A stretch of 64,000 nucleotides of DNA from Diphasiastrum complanatum. Taxonomy: Eukaryota > Streptophyta > Lycopodiopsida > Lycopodiales > Lycopodiaceae. Below the pieces are notes generated by a model. That model saw only the letters and a program-made list of their open reading frames with translations. It was not told the DNA's origin and made no database searches. The first letter of the stretch is position 1; every line of letters starts with the position of its first letter. Both the position numbers and the translations under genes were made by a program. The stretch is taken from positions 72,891,716 through 72,955,715 of the forward strand of contig CM055097.1 in assembly GCA_029204225.1 (NCBI GenBank). Reading direction: 5' to 3'. Positions 1-11,370 of the stretch are shown piece by piece.

Positions 1-1768
1 GTGTCTTCCAAATGAGGATGAAAATGATTCCCAAAAGACTCGTAGTAACCAGCATTACAGCAACCACGCAAATGCCTGCAAGATCACATGTTTTTTCAGC
101 AATCTCTCTAATATCATATGCCAAGTATGTTACTGAGTTTAACCATAAACCGATGTGTCCGTCATATTCTGCCTGATTTAACCATACGTGTGGCAGTAAT
201 ATACTGGACAGATACAAATAGGAGATAGTGATATCTGAGAGTCCGAATAGTGCGTGCAGTATCTTACTTATACTGTGGCTTGCTTACCGTAAGCATTTCC
301 TATTTGATTCGTGTTGCGAAATGCCACAGTAATCAGGACACATATAACCATGAGAAGCCAATTCATTTCAGGAATGTAGACCTGGCCAGCGTGCTTTGTT
401 GACGTGTGGATGATTTTGACTCGAGGAAAGCAACCAAGTGCCATGGATTGCTTGATTATGGAGAAAGTAGCAGAAATCATTGCCTGACTTGCTATGATTG
501 CAGCGATAATGGCAATGACAAACTGAGGCCAATAGACAGGACCTGTAAAAAATCAAGCAAATATGATCACATTCAGATATTAGCTAAAGGAGAACCAAAT
601 AGAGTTCATATGAACAGTTACAACTGTGTAATGATTTATAGCTAAAGTCAAACCAGATTTAGCTCATATGTACTGGTAAAACTTAATTCTAATGAGTTTA
701 CCACTAAACTAGCTACTGCATAAAGATGATATTTTTCCACTAAAAGGAAATCACTTTGCTCCTATATTCATTTGGATAGCCAAACTAACGTTCTACGCCA
801 GATGAAAAAGAGTGTTGAGACACATGTACGTCTGTAAATGTTGCATAGAACTTCAGAGCTCTTGCAAGAACATAAGCTAGGTTATTTCTTCTTACTCGGA
901 ATGGACTTGTAAAATGCCTCATCGACATGCTCTGGGTGTTTTAGTAGATATGCAGCTTGACCGATGTAAGCTAACAATAGACAGGGATATACAAGGGATG
1001 TAAATGCAATCTGCACCACCAAAAAAAAAATCGTTTAGATCGATTCTTAGAGAATAAAGTCTGGTGGGTCTTTATCTGATATGATCCTAAAGAATCGGCC
1101 TTTGCTGCTCACAAATTCAAAAGTTTAGGCCACCAAACCTGAATCGCTTTGACTGAAAAGTGGCCCAAGTCAGCAAACATAGCTTCAGTTCCTGCAAAAT
1201 TGTTACATTCCAGGGCTAGTCATTCTCGTATAGAAAGTTGAAATTTCTATCAAATGTGAACTTCTGGAGGCCTATGACTTGCTACCAGAGTACTAAGCTA
1301 CGTAGGCATATACAAGCGAGAAATGGCAACAATAAGTCAACAACGTGGCTTGACCACCATTAATACAACCGACTGCATTAGCAAATGTCGCACGTACCCG
1401 TTATACAAAGAACCACTCCTCCTAGCGATTTCCATGCTTCTTTTTTTTCTACCTTGAAGTAGAGGTACATATACTTTGGGTTGAATGCACGAAATATTCC
1501 AGCATCGTGATGGAAAATGTTGTAAATTCCAATAATGCCGATAAACAAGAACCACACGAGAACACAGGGAGCAAATAGAATTCCAACTCTGTCGGTTCCT
1601 AAGCGTTGAAGAGAGAACAATAGTACCAAAATGATCACTGATATGATCACTATGACATCTGCCACCACAACAGCTTTCCTTAAATTTTCAAGCATCATGA
1701 ATGTTATAACTAAATAAGATGAAATATGATTTCAGATAGACAATGTAATTTCTGTACTCAAAGGACGA

Positions 1769-1836
<68 letters not shown>

Positions 1837-4459
1837 AGAGTTTTTTAGCTTCACTGTATTGCAATTTGCATTTCTACTTCTAGCTAAAACCACAAATGAA
1901 GATGCTTCTTTGCTTAGCAAATTGTGCCACTTGGCTTCAAAACTTGAGCATTAGGCATTATAAGGCTTTGATAAAAATATGAAAAGTCAAGACATACTTT
2001 GACTTAAATGTGTTGCTTGAACCTTGATGCCTTCCACTGCTGACAAAACTGGAGACAAGGAACCAAGTGCGCACACGTAAGCTTTATATCTAATAAGCGC
2101 ATGCTCTGTGAGAATATCTGTAAGCAGTCTAATAAATGCCTATAGCACTAATCATAATCGTTAATCCAACAGGGAACAGCGGGGAACCAGCGGACCATTT
2201 TTTCAATTCGACTAAATGCAGCACATTAAACTCTGAAATAATGTGTTCTGTTTTTTTCGGACTCGATTTCTCTATTTAAAGATCAATTATCTTGCCTGTC
2301 ATTGTTAAAGCATAAATTCAACTCTATATCTTTTGTTTAGGGATTGCAATAACTTTGTGAAAATACCTGAGATTGCGGGAGTCAGAACACCATCACCGAT
2401 GACCATGCAAGTACCAAGCAGGGCTACAAGCAACAAAAGTCTCTTAGCAATCTGGCTCTTTTCGAGTAATTCTTTCAAGCGTGATGAGTTCTTCAATGCT
2501 TTGGATGGCAGGTCAATCTGGTATCCTGATAGCATACGATCTTCAGGATTTTGATTAGGTATAAGGCTGACTTTGGCATACCTACAGATAAGAGAATATA
2601 GTGCAAATGTACCACCTGGGAAATCAAATGACAAGAATTAGAACCATTGGAGAAAAAAATCACAATAAATCCCACTATTCCCATACTGAGGTCTTGCAGT
2701 TTATTCTGTAAGTCCACTGTTTGTGATGGGTTCTTGTCATGAAGCATGCATCTAGCAGTCATGTTTATCTCTCATTGAATGTGATAATAATAATCTTAGC
2801 CAATTATGGTTCCTTAACCATGATGCTTTTTGGATCTAGAGTGCAAATTCAAACATAAATGGATTGAACTAGTGATTTTAGAGTCTAATGCCGGTTGGCA
2901 ATCCTTCCTTGTGGCCAAGTACCATAATTAACATACACATTCACACTAAGTATCAGGTTTAACAAAATTGATAGCGCACCACATCCACCGTAAAGGACAG
3001 CATTTCCATTTCTACCTAATGACAACTCCACACAAGACTGAAATAACTTTCTCACCTTCTCCCCGATCATTGGCTCTCAGTACAATCAGAACATATTTGA
3101 TTAGAGGGATGAGCGTCAGAGTGTAGATAATGAGAGAAAGTGATCCAAGAACATCCTTGTGAACGTGATCTGGATTAATGCCGTTGGGAAAAGTGCTGCT
3201 AAAAACGTAAAGTGGTGAGGTTCCCACATCTCCGTATACAACTCCTATTGTCTGAAATGCTAGTTTCAAGGTCATTGCTGTTGTAATCACCTGCAAAATA
3301 GCACCACAGCCGTGCGTGTCAATGTTATCCTGTCCTCTATTCTAGTCTGACTCAATTTGTTCGACTCTAGACATTGATCGTCGAGTGCCTACTACCAAGA
3401 GCTCGACGAGCTTTGGCCTCGTCTCATCTCAGTGATTTCTCTGCATACGGTGAAGCAAACACGACGGTTTACAAACTACACTTGCGTTAATAGGAGAAAA
3501 TAATCTCACGTTATTAATCTAGGAGAAACACATTATTTGCGACGTTTTTCCATGTCGTAGTTTATCCGCCCACTTAGAGTCTAGACCTTATAGATCTTGT
3601 GGAAAGAAGCTTTCAGCCCTCACAATGAAATGGAGGAGGTCCCATTCTGATCATATTATATGATAGCAAGTATTTAGCAATTCCTGAGGCCTTTCGGCAG
3701 TGGCACCGTAGTTCCGGAAGCCCCTCCGGAACGCGAACGGAACGATTTCAAATTTTTGAAAGTTTTTTTGCGGAATGATTGAAAAACGTTTTTTTTAATT
3801 AATCATATAGCTGCAGATGTCAGTCAGATGTCAGATGCAGTGCAAGTGGCAGATCTCAGATGCAGATCGCAGACGCACCAGGATGCTGCACCCTCACGCA
3901 AATGTCAGCATTGTAGCTTTTCAAAAGAGGGCTTTTGTGTACTTTGAGTGGTTTCGGAAGACCACGAAGCTATTTCGGAACGACAGTTCCGAAACCATGA
4001 GGGTCCGGAACGACATGGTTCTCGGAGTAGCATTTGATTGTCATTAATGAGCATAAGAAATGTAAACTCGGGAAATTATAGAATGCTGTAGATACAGGTG
4101 TACAACAATCTGATTGTAATTATTTTAACATTCAAACCAATGAAATCTACAATGTGGTGTACGTGAATCGAATCTGGAAGTAATCTATATTTCTTTTCTA
4201 CGACGTGTGACGACGCAAAAGGTAAAGCACGATTGCTATGTATAGCTGCTGGTGACTTCGAAAAATAGTACACGCTGAAAACAAACAAAGAAGGCAGGGA
4301 AAGCTGAACCTTATGCGGTTCCATCCCTTTGACGTGATTACACTCCAGCTCCATGGAGTCCACCCTCTTCATACTTATCCGATCTGTTCCATTTAGGGGC
4401 TCTTCCTGACCCACAGAGATATCGTGCATTTCCAAGCCGTTACCAGTTCCCTTCTCCAT
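1..4459 (-). CDS. HAK/KUP/KT potassium transporter, N-terminal nine coding exons (gene runs off the left edge)
   Basis: Plasma- or vacuolar-membrane K+ (H+-coupled) transporter of the plant KUP/HAK/KT family. Exons read on the minus strand: 4459-4310, 3290-3056, 2615-2367, 2048-1998, 1709-1398, 1191-1139, 1010-896, 542-288 and 75-1. Every intron has GT-AG ends and all phases agree, giving about 498 codons without a stop, against about 750-800 for the family; the C-terminal part lies outside the window. Family signatures are [14 protein letters not shown] in exon 2, [10 protein letters not shown] at the exon 3 end, FGTDRVG-like and AFNPKY in exon 5, [12 protein letters not shown] in exon 6 and [20 protein letters not shown] in exon 8. 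Several hydrophobic segments fit the usual 10-14 helices. The ATG at 4459 was chosen because it opens a 50-residue soluble N-terminus; an in-frame GTG at 4480 and a possible upstream splice acceptor leave room for a 5' UTR intron. The least certain border is the acceptor at 1710. The gene appears functional as far as it is seen. Confidence 0.9.
1772..1833. repeat. (GA)n microsatellite in a HAK/KUP intron
   Basis: An uninterrupted GA run of about 62 bases lies in the intron between the 51-bp exon (2048-1998) and the exon starting at 1709, so on the transcribed strand it is a CT tract. It does not touch a splice site. Confidence 0.97.
3690..4035. repeat. CCGGAA-motif-rich insert in the first HAK/KUP intron
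   Basis: Within the intron 4309-3291 lies a segment with at least seven copies of CCGGAA/TTCGGAA-type words, several in opposite orientation (for example TTCCGGAA near 3712 and TTTCGGAAGACC near 3952), plus repeated CAGATG/AGATGTCAG words at 3815-3880. The composition differs from the flanking intron and looks like a small inserted non-autonomous element. No coding potential was recognised. Confidence 0.45.
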
Positions 4460-4736
4460 CGCCCAACAGCTTACAATCACCTGATCAAGTGGGCGTGGAC
4501 AAAAAGAACCTGGAGTCGCAGATCAGATTAATTAGCAAGAAGCAATTAGTTGATGATGTAGAATATTCTCATACGCTTGGAGCTTTTCAAGGAACAGGTC
4601 TCAGAAGGATGTCTCTCAGCTTCGTCCCCGAACGTGACACTGAGGCGGCGCGAAGCCGTGCATAGCCAAACAGTCGCAAATGCAAACCAGAGCTTGCACT
4701 GCACCTCACAACTTCTCTCATCCACACATAAACCTC

Positions 4737-4746
4737 ATATTTATAC
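4737..4746 (-). promoter_or_regulatory. Candidate TATA box of the HAK/KUP gene
   Basis: The minus strand reads GTATAAATATG here, about 280 bases upstream of the chosen ATG at 4459. That would place the transcript start near 4710 and give a 5' leader of about 250 bases, a usual length for this family. Assignment rests only on motif and position. Confidence 0.4.
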
Positions 4747-5104
4747 TCACGTATACTACCAAAGCAACGTGCGTCATCTCGATAATTCTTATTTTTTCCT
4801 CTCTCAAATCTAGACTATTGTTCATTCTTTCCATAAACGTTTTCATGAGTGGTGGGGACGTCCTTCCTATTTTCTCCAGGAAGAGGTCAAATGGCAGGCA
4901 TATTGCTATTTGAAGTCTTGTTTGTTGCGAATCTGACTAATTTTTGCAATATGAATCAAGATTATGGATCAATTTCCAAATTGGTGCCAATTTTTTCCTT
5001 TGTTTGTAGGACGAGGTGAAAGAGCTTGGTGCTCTTCTAATTGATCTTGCTGGCCGTTGAACATGGCTCCAAACAATCTGGACTCCAAACTTTCTAATTT
5101 ATTC

Positions 5105-5165
5105 AGAATTTGCCCTCGCGCAAGGGTCCTTCCTGCAAGGAAGGCCCTTGATCAGGGCCTTCCAC
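5105..5165. repeat. GC-rich short palindromes
   Basis: Overlapping inverted words (CCTTCCTGCAAGGAAGG and AAGGCCCTTGATCAGGGCCTT) occur just left of the larger hairpin at 5281. The AAGGCCC/GGGCCTT vocabulary recurs in the foldback at 17500-17617, which suggests related elements. Long T runs separate this block from the next hairpin. Confidence 0.5.
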
Positions 5166-5280
5166 GACGTAATGCCAATGTGCGAAAGTAAGTTTTTTTT
5201 TTTTTTTGTACCGCACGGGTGAACTTTTTTTTTTTCCGCATTTATATTGCAAAATTTTTACGTTTTTTGTTTTTCTGGTG

Positions 5281-5364
5281 TAATGTGCATGTTGATAGCC
5301 AATGAGGGGCTGCCACATATCACATTATGTGGCAGCCCCTCAATGGCTATCCACATGCACATTA
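5281..5364. repeat. Near-perfect inverted repeat, 39-bp arms and 6-base loop
   Basis: The left arm 5281-5319 and right arm 5326-5364 are reverse complements with two mismatches; the loop is 5320-5325. An RNA of either strand would form a very stable hairpin. It could be a small foldback/MITE element or a young small-RNA precursor. It lies upstream of the HAK/KUP gene and outside any recognised coding sequence. Confidence 0.9.
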
Positions 5365-5711
5365 TCGGAATGCTCATGTGCTGTGTCAACATTTGATTGG
5401 TTGATTATGGAAGAATGATCATCTAAAATTATGGTTCTAAAATCCACATAAACATTGTGTTTGGGGAGGTACCTCCAAAATACAAAGGAAACCTGAGCAC
5501 TTGGCATCATGGATTAAAAAGTAAAGAAAATAAACGTGATATTAATTTGTCATAACTCAATTTAAAATCTATTTTTTTTTCTTGAAAGAGTACATTGAGG
5601 TAAACCGCAAAGGCCTCGCCATGCTGCACGCAGTCCACTTAGTGCCAAAGTCCTTCTTGTGTGCAAGATATTCTTACAACTTTGGCTTGCATGGCTTACA
5701 TGATGTATATG

Positions 5712-5713
<2 letters not shown>

Positions 5714-5789
<76 letters not shown>
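5714..5789. repeat. (GA)n microsatellite
   Basis: A GA run of about 76 bases, followed by a few degenerate GAGT steps to about 5797. Flanking DNA is noncoding. Confidence 0.97.
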
Positions 5790-5792
<3 letters not shown>

Positions 5793-5910
5793 GAGTGTAA
5801 AGCACTTATTGAATGCACTAAAATCCTTAGAACATTTGCTAATTTAAAAGCACTTCTATGTCACCGTACACTCTTTAATTTCAACTAATGAAACTACCTT
5901 TGATGATGAC

Positions 5911-6138
5911 TTGTGCAAAAATTCCCTTGACCAATTGGAACACATAGTTTCATTCGAGAGACAAGGCCAACCAATAAGGAAACCTCATAAGTTATACTCG
6001 GATTCTGTGGAAGATAAGGAAATTGTATCTTGCTTTTTGGAAAGCCATGATACTATTCCATCACATAAGAAAGTAGCAAATGGAGCACTTGTAGACTTTC
6101 AATCCACTTTGTCACCTGCAAAATCCGAGTCACTATAG
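5911..6138 (+). other. Unrecognised open frame, possibly the tail of a retrotransposon ORF
   Basis: A 75-codon frame, open upstream to about 5835, encodes a hydrophilic peptide with no motif that I recognise (GQPIRKPHKLYS, then acidic and Lys-rich stretches). It lies between the GA array and the ORF at 6296. It is about as likely to be a chance frame as a decayed gag fragment. Confidence 0.15.
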
Positions 6139-6295
6139 ACTCTTAAGCCAAGATTAGTCCCATTGTACAATATGCCAAAATTCTTAGATGAGATATATAT
6201 TAGGACTCTTTTGGCCATTTTCCAATGTGATAGCAAAGGACTTTGTACGAATTGGCTTAAATTTCCAATATTATAACTAAGATCAGATTGATCTC

Positions 6296-6949
6296 ATGCA
6301 TTGCCCTTCTGGCGGAGAGCGCACTGTGACTCATGATTCCATTCATGACGTATTGGCATCTATTGTACATGAGTGTGGCTTTCATGTTGTCAAAGAGCAG
6401 ACCCATGTCTTGCCTGTGTCTGATTCACAGTCGCCTCGACTTCGAGTTGATCTTGTTCTTTCGCGCGAGGGGATTCACACGCTTGGGAATGTTGTTGTTG
6501 CTGATCCTTCGCGGCCTAACCTCCTTCGCCGTGTTGCAACTACTCAGGGTGCCGCTGCTTCTCATGCAGCTCTACATAAAGAGCGAGATTATTCACATCG
6601 CACTCCTGAAGAAGACTTTATTCAATTTGCTTTGGAAACATATGGGTGCCTACATAAGAAATTCGATGATTTTCTATCATCTTGTGCAGGTTTTGTAGCG
6701 AAACTCCAAGGATGTGGTGCCTTACCTTTCTCTATCCTTACAGCTTATTATCTTCAACGAGTTTCTATGACTTTACAATGCACTCAGGCACTTGCAATAC
6801 TTCGACGTGCCTTAGTTGCAGGAACGGCTGCTTCACAACTTCCTGCACTACCTAAACTTCCAATTGTCTTAACTAGCAACTTACACCAAGCTTTATGCTT
6901 TCAACATGCATTCCTTTGTATTCTGATGGGTTTTCCCATCTTTTATTAA
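6296..6949 (+). CDS. Uninterrupted transposon-associated ORF with a PD-(D/E)XK-like core
   Basis: A 217-codon frame free of stops. It resembles a repeat-borne protein that I recall from seed-free plant and algal genomes, found beside or fused to reverse-transcriptase-like sequences. Visible pattern: CPSGGERTVTHDSIHDVLA at residues 3-21, then a hydrophobic strand with LRVDLVLS (about residue 49), an aspartate strand NVVVADPSRP (about 67-76), and a helical C-terminal half with RVSMTLQCTQALAILRR. The D...hhhhD arrangement resembles a nuclease-type PD-(D/E)XK fold, but this is inference. The first ATG may not be the true start. Directly to the right, minus-strand Copia sequence begins at about 6965, so the C-terminus may be cut or foreign: the last 30 or so residues look non-native. 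Confidence 0.4.
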   Translation: MHCPSGGERTVTHDSIHDVLASIVHECGFHVVKEQTHVLPVSDSQSPRLRVDLVLSREGIHTLGNVVVADPSRPNLLRRVATTQGAAASHAALHKERDYSHRTPEEDFIQFALETYGCLHKKFDDFLSSCAGFVAKLQGCGALPFSILTAYYLQRVSMTLQCTQALAILRRALVAGTAASQLPALPKLPIVLTSNLHQALCFQHAFLCILMGFPIFY

Positions 6950-6964
6950 TAAAAACAAGAATTT

Positions 6965-8583
6965 TCTTCTATATAAAGTGATGTCCTCAAAGGATGCTTC
7001 ATCACCATCAATAGATGCTTTTACATGTTGCTCCATTGGAGTCTCAATGCCTTTACAATTCTTCATTCCAAATCGATCTCGGATGGATGTAGCATACTTA
7101 GATTGACAATGAAGCTAAAATCCAATCATCTCATGACTTATATTCCTATAATGAAGCTCAATAGGCCGAGATCTACCATTTTAAACTCTTTAGATATAGC
7201 AATCTTTACATCTCTTATTCCATCTAGATCATTTCCACTTAAAATAATGTCATCAAAATACATACATGGATAATGATCTTTCCATAATGAAATCTAATGT
7301 ACAATGATGGATCATATGAACTCAAAACAAAGTTGATGGAGATAAGAAAAGAGTTTAGCCTAGAGTAGCATGCTCTAGTGCTTGCTTGAGTCCATAGAGA
7401 CTCTTTTTTAAAAAACACACTTTTGTTTCATGCTCCTCCTTGATGAAGCCCTCAGGTTGCCTCATGTAGATCTCTTTTTCCAAGTAGTCATTGAGAAGGC
7501 ATTTGTAAAATCAAGTTGACAATTGAAAGTAGTAACAAGGCTAATGATCAACCTTATTGTAACTAGCTTGGCCACAAGAGCAAAAGTCTCATCATAATCA
7601 ATTCCCTTGGTTTGCAAGAAACCTTTTGCTACAAGCCTAGCTTTATACTTATTTATTGATCCATCTTTGTTATACTTCAATCTATACACCCACTTGCAAT
7701 CAAGTGGTTTCTTCCCTTGAGGAAGATCAACAAGATCCCCAGTATGATTCTCCATGAGAGCATCATACTCTATTTGCATAGTATACATCCAACTTTTTGA
7801 TTTACAAGCATCTTCATAAGAAGTTGGTTCATCAAGCATTGAAGTAAGAAAAGTGTATGAAGATGCCTTCCCTTTGATCACCTTTGTTATCATAAGCATG
7901 CCTCAATGCCTCGGCCCTTGGATCTTCTTGGCGTCCTTGGATCTTGAGGTGGATCCTGAAGCTCTTGACCACTTTGAAGCTCCTCCTCCATCCTAGCATG
8001 GTCTTTGACATCAAGATGATTAGTAGCATTATCATCCAATTTACAAGCATGTCTTTCATAAAAAATAACATCCCTACTCACTATGATTTTCTTAGTGATG
8101 TGATTGAAGACTACCCTTTGCTATTCTCACCATATCCCACAAAGATGCCTTTTATGGAAGTTGCATCATCCTTCTTCTGTGTATCCAAGGATTGGTGTAC
8201 ATAACATGTGGATCCAAATTGCCTCACCCCAAAATGGTTTTGGATTTTTCAAGACCTGTAAAACACTTTTAGAGGACTTGTTTTCATCCTAGATTAATTA
8301 GGCCTCATGACACTAAGTTAAATGTAATCAATGGCAACCAATTTTGGTAGCTTTTCCTAGGATTAGCACCAAAAAGAAATGATAGAATCCATTTATATGG
8401 ATCTAATAAATACTGAGTAATAAATGTAGGTCCAAAGGTGCCCACACGTGTGGACAGTACGGATCTTGACCCTCCAAAAAGGTTTGGAATTCAAACTCGC
8501 CATCTCAATTCTAGTTTCTAGCAACAAAACTTGCTAAAAAAGGATTTGCATTTTGATCAAACACCACTAGCCTCTTGTACATG
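6965..8583 (-). mobile_element. Ty1/Copia fragment A: integrase end and reverse transcriptase
   Basis: Read from right to left. 8300-7900 gives the integrase C-terminal/linker region (SRDVIFYERHA). 7899-7462 gives the start of Copia reverse transcriptase (KWVYRLKYNKDGSINKYKAR, LDFTNAF). Frame-shifted continuation to about 6965 shows an LKKSLYGLKQA-like block, a degenerate YFDDIILSGND catalytic box and a CKGIETPM block. Gag, protease and most of integrase are missing although the primer-binding site sits at 8584. RNase H is absent at the left end. The copy is inactive: several frameshifts and stops. Confidence 0.85.
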
Positions 8584-8595
8584 GCTCTGATACCA
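8584..8595 (-). other. Primer-binding site of Copia fragment A
   Basis: The minus strand reads TGGTATCAGAGC, the complement of the plant initiator tRNA-Met 3' end, directly abutting a TGTTAAA terminus on the right. This sets the element's orientation as minus. Confidence 0.8.
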
Positions 8596-8930
8596 TGTTA
8601 AATTTCAGTACTTTAGGACCCTAAATGGATCTACACAAGATCCACAAGAGTGATTGGGTGTTTTCTAATCAATCTATTGCAAAACCTAGATACAAAAATT
8701 GATCTAAAATAGCAATTCTGCACTTAACAATCAAGAATAATCATAAAGGTTTGATCAAAGATGAAAATCTAAATTCACACTTGTGAAACACATCCTGTAG
8801 TACGGGCTTGCACACAGAGAATGGAAGTTATAACACCTTGATTGCATTTGGATCATAAAAACTCAATACAAATGTGGAGTAGCTTGAGATTGCCAATAAG
8901 CTCTCAAAAATATTCTAAGTGTTTACTATG
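8596..8930 (-). repeat. Probable 5' LTR of Copia fragment A
   Basis: Begins with TGTTAAATTT next to the primer-binding site. The right end is approximate and is placed where protease-like coding of the neighbouring Copia fragment B resumes (near 8930). A related sequence starts at 23253. The LTR appears to be inserted within fragment B. Confidence 0.55.
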
Positions 8931-10419
8931 GAGAGCTCACTACATAGAAGAGTCTCTTCCTTTGTAAAGTTAGGTGAATTTCATTTTTTGGTGGTTTTTC
9001 TGATGTTTCTGGAAAGGATTGTTCGCCCTTCAAACTGAAGGTTCTGTGATCAAAACTGAAGGTGCCTGCAACTCAGCAAACAATCTTGATGTCTTTGACA
9101 AGACATTTGTCACTGTCAAACTCAACCTTGAGTTGTTAATCAGCCATCGTCCCAACAGATAGTAGATTGTTAGCTAAGCCAGGTATATATTGCACATTGC
9201 TTATATGCTTTATCTTCCCGTTGGCTAACTTCACTGGTACCACTCCAACTCCTTTAACAAATAGCAATTTGCCATCAGCTTGTCCAACTTCATCACCATT
9301 GTCAATTTTCTTGAGTTCTGAAAACTACTCTTTCCTCGAAGTCATGTGCTTGGATGCACCACTATCGATGTACCAGGTATCTTTGGCTTCATCACTTGTC
9401 ATTAATGTTGTAATGCACAATTTTGAAGTCTCACCTGTGTCATCTTCATATTGATCATCATCGTATTGATGTTGATCAGTATAATTGTCTTCATAATAAT
9501 AGTCATCAAATTGATCTTGATCAGCATAATTTCTCACTTGCCATTTGTCTTTTCTTCGTTCCATCTCCTTCTGTTTCTTGAAGCATTCACGCTCCCAGTG
9601 TCCAGGTTTGTTGCAGTACCTACAATTTCCAGGTTTATTTTGTCTTGAATAGCCGCGTCCTTGACCTCGGTCTTAATTCCAATTACCTCAATTCGGACTA
9701 TCATTGACTTGCTCATGAAATTGTTGAGATGATCCTTGGTTTGAGTTTTCTCCTCTCGATTGATACTTTCCATGGCCAAATCTTTCACCTCGTCCTCTAA
9801 TTGCAAGAGCTTGATCATAGCTCATGTTACGATGATTCAAGTTCTCTTGACGTTGCTCTTCTTGCAAAAGCAATCCACCTAGTTCTTCATAGATTGGAAG
9901 ATTTTCTCTTGTGGCTATACTCGTCACAAACGTCTGATGTGACTCACTCAGACTATTCAATGTCAATTGCACGATCTCACGATCCTGTACTCGCTCTCCA
10001 ACTGCTGCTAATTGATCACAAATCTCTTTGATCTTCAGTATGTGATCGGCAATAGTTGCACCATCATCCATCCGCAATGTATGAAACTTTGTCTTTAAAA
10101 ATAGTATTCGAGATATATTTGTTGTTTCAAACAATGACTTCAATGTATCCCACACATCTTTTGGTCCTTCTGAATCTGAAATATAGGAAATAATTGCATC
10201 TCTAACTGATAAGTTGATGACATTTTGGGCTTTTCATCTTCTCCTATCAAATGTCCGCTGATCTTCTTCAATCACTGGTCTTGTCTCTTCACCTGTCACG
10301 ATCTCCCATAGCTCCTTTTCCATCAAAATGTTCTTCAGTTTGAATTTCCAAACTACATAGTTGCCGGCACCTTCCAATTTGCTTGACTCATTAAGAACAC
10401 TCTCGCTTAGAGTTGCCAT
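8930..10419 (-). mobile_element. Ty1/Copia fragment B: gag and protease
   Basis: Gag begins at the ATG at 10419 with a DUF4219-type N-terminus (SKLEGAGNYVVWKFKLKN). Frame-shifted Retrotran_gag_2 sequence follows at 10155-9688, then a CCHC zinc knuckle (CRYCNKPGHWERECFKK at about 9620-9575), an Asp/Tyr-rich linker and the protease active-site block WYIDSGASKHMT at about 9365-9330. The protease tail (NNLLSVGTMAD) runs to about 9150, with weaker coding to about 8930. Integrase and reverse transcriptase are not present to the left; Copia A's LTR sits there instead. Inactive. Confidence 0.85.
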
Positions 10420-10489
10420 TACTAGATAGATGAGTCTGGATCACAAAATTTATCACACCACAAAACTGTAATTTTTTTTTTTGGTTGTA

Positions 10490-10645
10490 CACTTGATATC
10501 GGTACGACATGACTGCTTGGGATTCTCTTTAGCTCTAGCATGTCGCTCCGATATTGGTACTAATATGTGATATCGGTATGACGCGTGGATATACGGCTGC
10601 TCTTGGTTTTCTTTACCTTTGGCGCGTCGATCCGATATTGGTACG
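10490..10645. repeat. Two tandem hairpin-like units ending in GATATCGGTAC / GATATTGGTAC
   Basis: Two adjacent units of about 75 bases (10493-10563 and 10569-10643). Each opens with GATATCGGTA(C/T)GAC and closes with GTCG..CCGATATTGGTAC, so each unit can fold back on itself, and the two units are direct repeats of each other. They lie in the leader between the primer-binding site and gag of Copia B. The same GATATNGGTAC word recurs in the large foldback at 24.5-24.9 kb. Confidence 0.7.
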
Positions 10646-11180
10646 AAAAATATTAAAAACAGAGGGAAAATAAGAACTTTCAAAGAGAATATTCTAGATT
10701 CCCCACTTCGGCGCGGCGGCTAAGCCGCCTCCTCTTTGCAAAAATTTTGAAATGTGTGATCGTTCAAAAGACAGAGATCAGTAATGTGAAAAGTATGAAG
10801 CCTTCTAACTCTGAATGGTAGTACTAGACACTGTCTAGTGTGATTTGCGGTACTCCAAATAGACAAATGAGAGATTTCTTGAAAAACCTCTCACACAAAT
10901 AGCACTTTCCACAATAACTAGGAAGTATTGTAAAAATCTCCTCCACTCAACAGATTTTCAATTTGTCTGATGCTGCCCTGGCCATTCTGATGCCTCCGAG
11001 ACTGTGCTTTCATTCCCCACTAATGATTCTGAGCTCCAACCCTACAAAATACACCAAAGAAGAATTTCTTCCAGCCGTTTTTGTCTCTCCAAGCTTTCAC
11101 CTCCCGTGAAGGATTTTCTCACTTCGTTGCGGAGCTTGTGACAAGCTGTATCCACTAATTAGGCACGCATGACTATCGCT

Positions 11181-11370
11181 GCTCTGATGCCATGTCAAGA
11201 ATTAGATATGCAACATCAAGCATTCACCACAAGAAGACGGAAGAAGAACACGTACTATCACTCTATCACACTAACTCATACAGAATGTAAAATGTACAAA
11301 TAAACCCTGAACCCTGATACAGAGAGAAAAGCTACGAGTAGACTAATAGACTAGCCTACGGCTATTGACA
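11181..11370 (-). repeat. Primer-binding site and probable short 5' LTR of Copia fragment B
   Basis: The minus strand reads TGGCATCAGAGC at 11181-11192, one base off the tRNA-Met complement. From 11193 a candidate LTR runs TGTCAAGAATTA to GCTATTGACA at 11370, with perfect 6-base inverted ends TGTCAA/TTGACA (178 bp). To its right Gypsy coding sequence starts at once, so Copia B is inserted in a Gypsy element. An alternative right end is at 11390 (GTCAACA). Confidence 0.6.
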
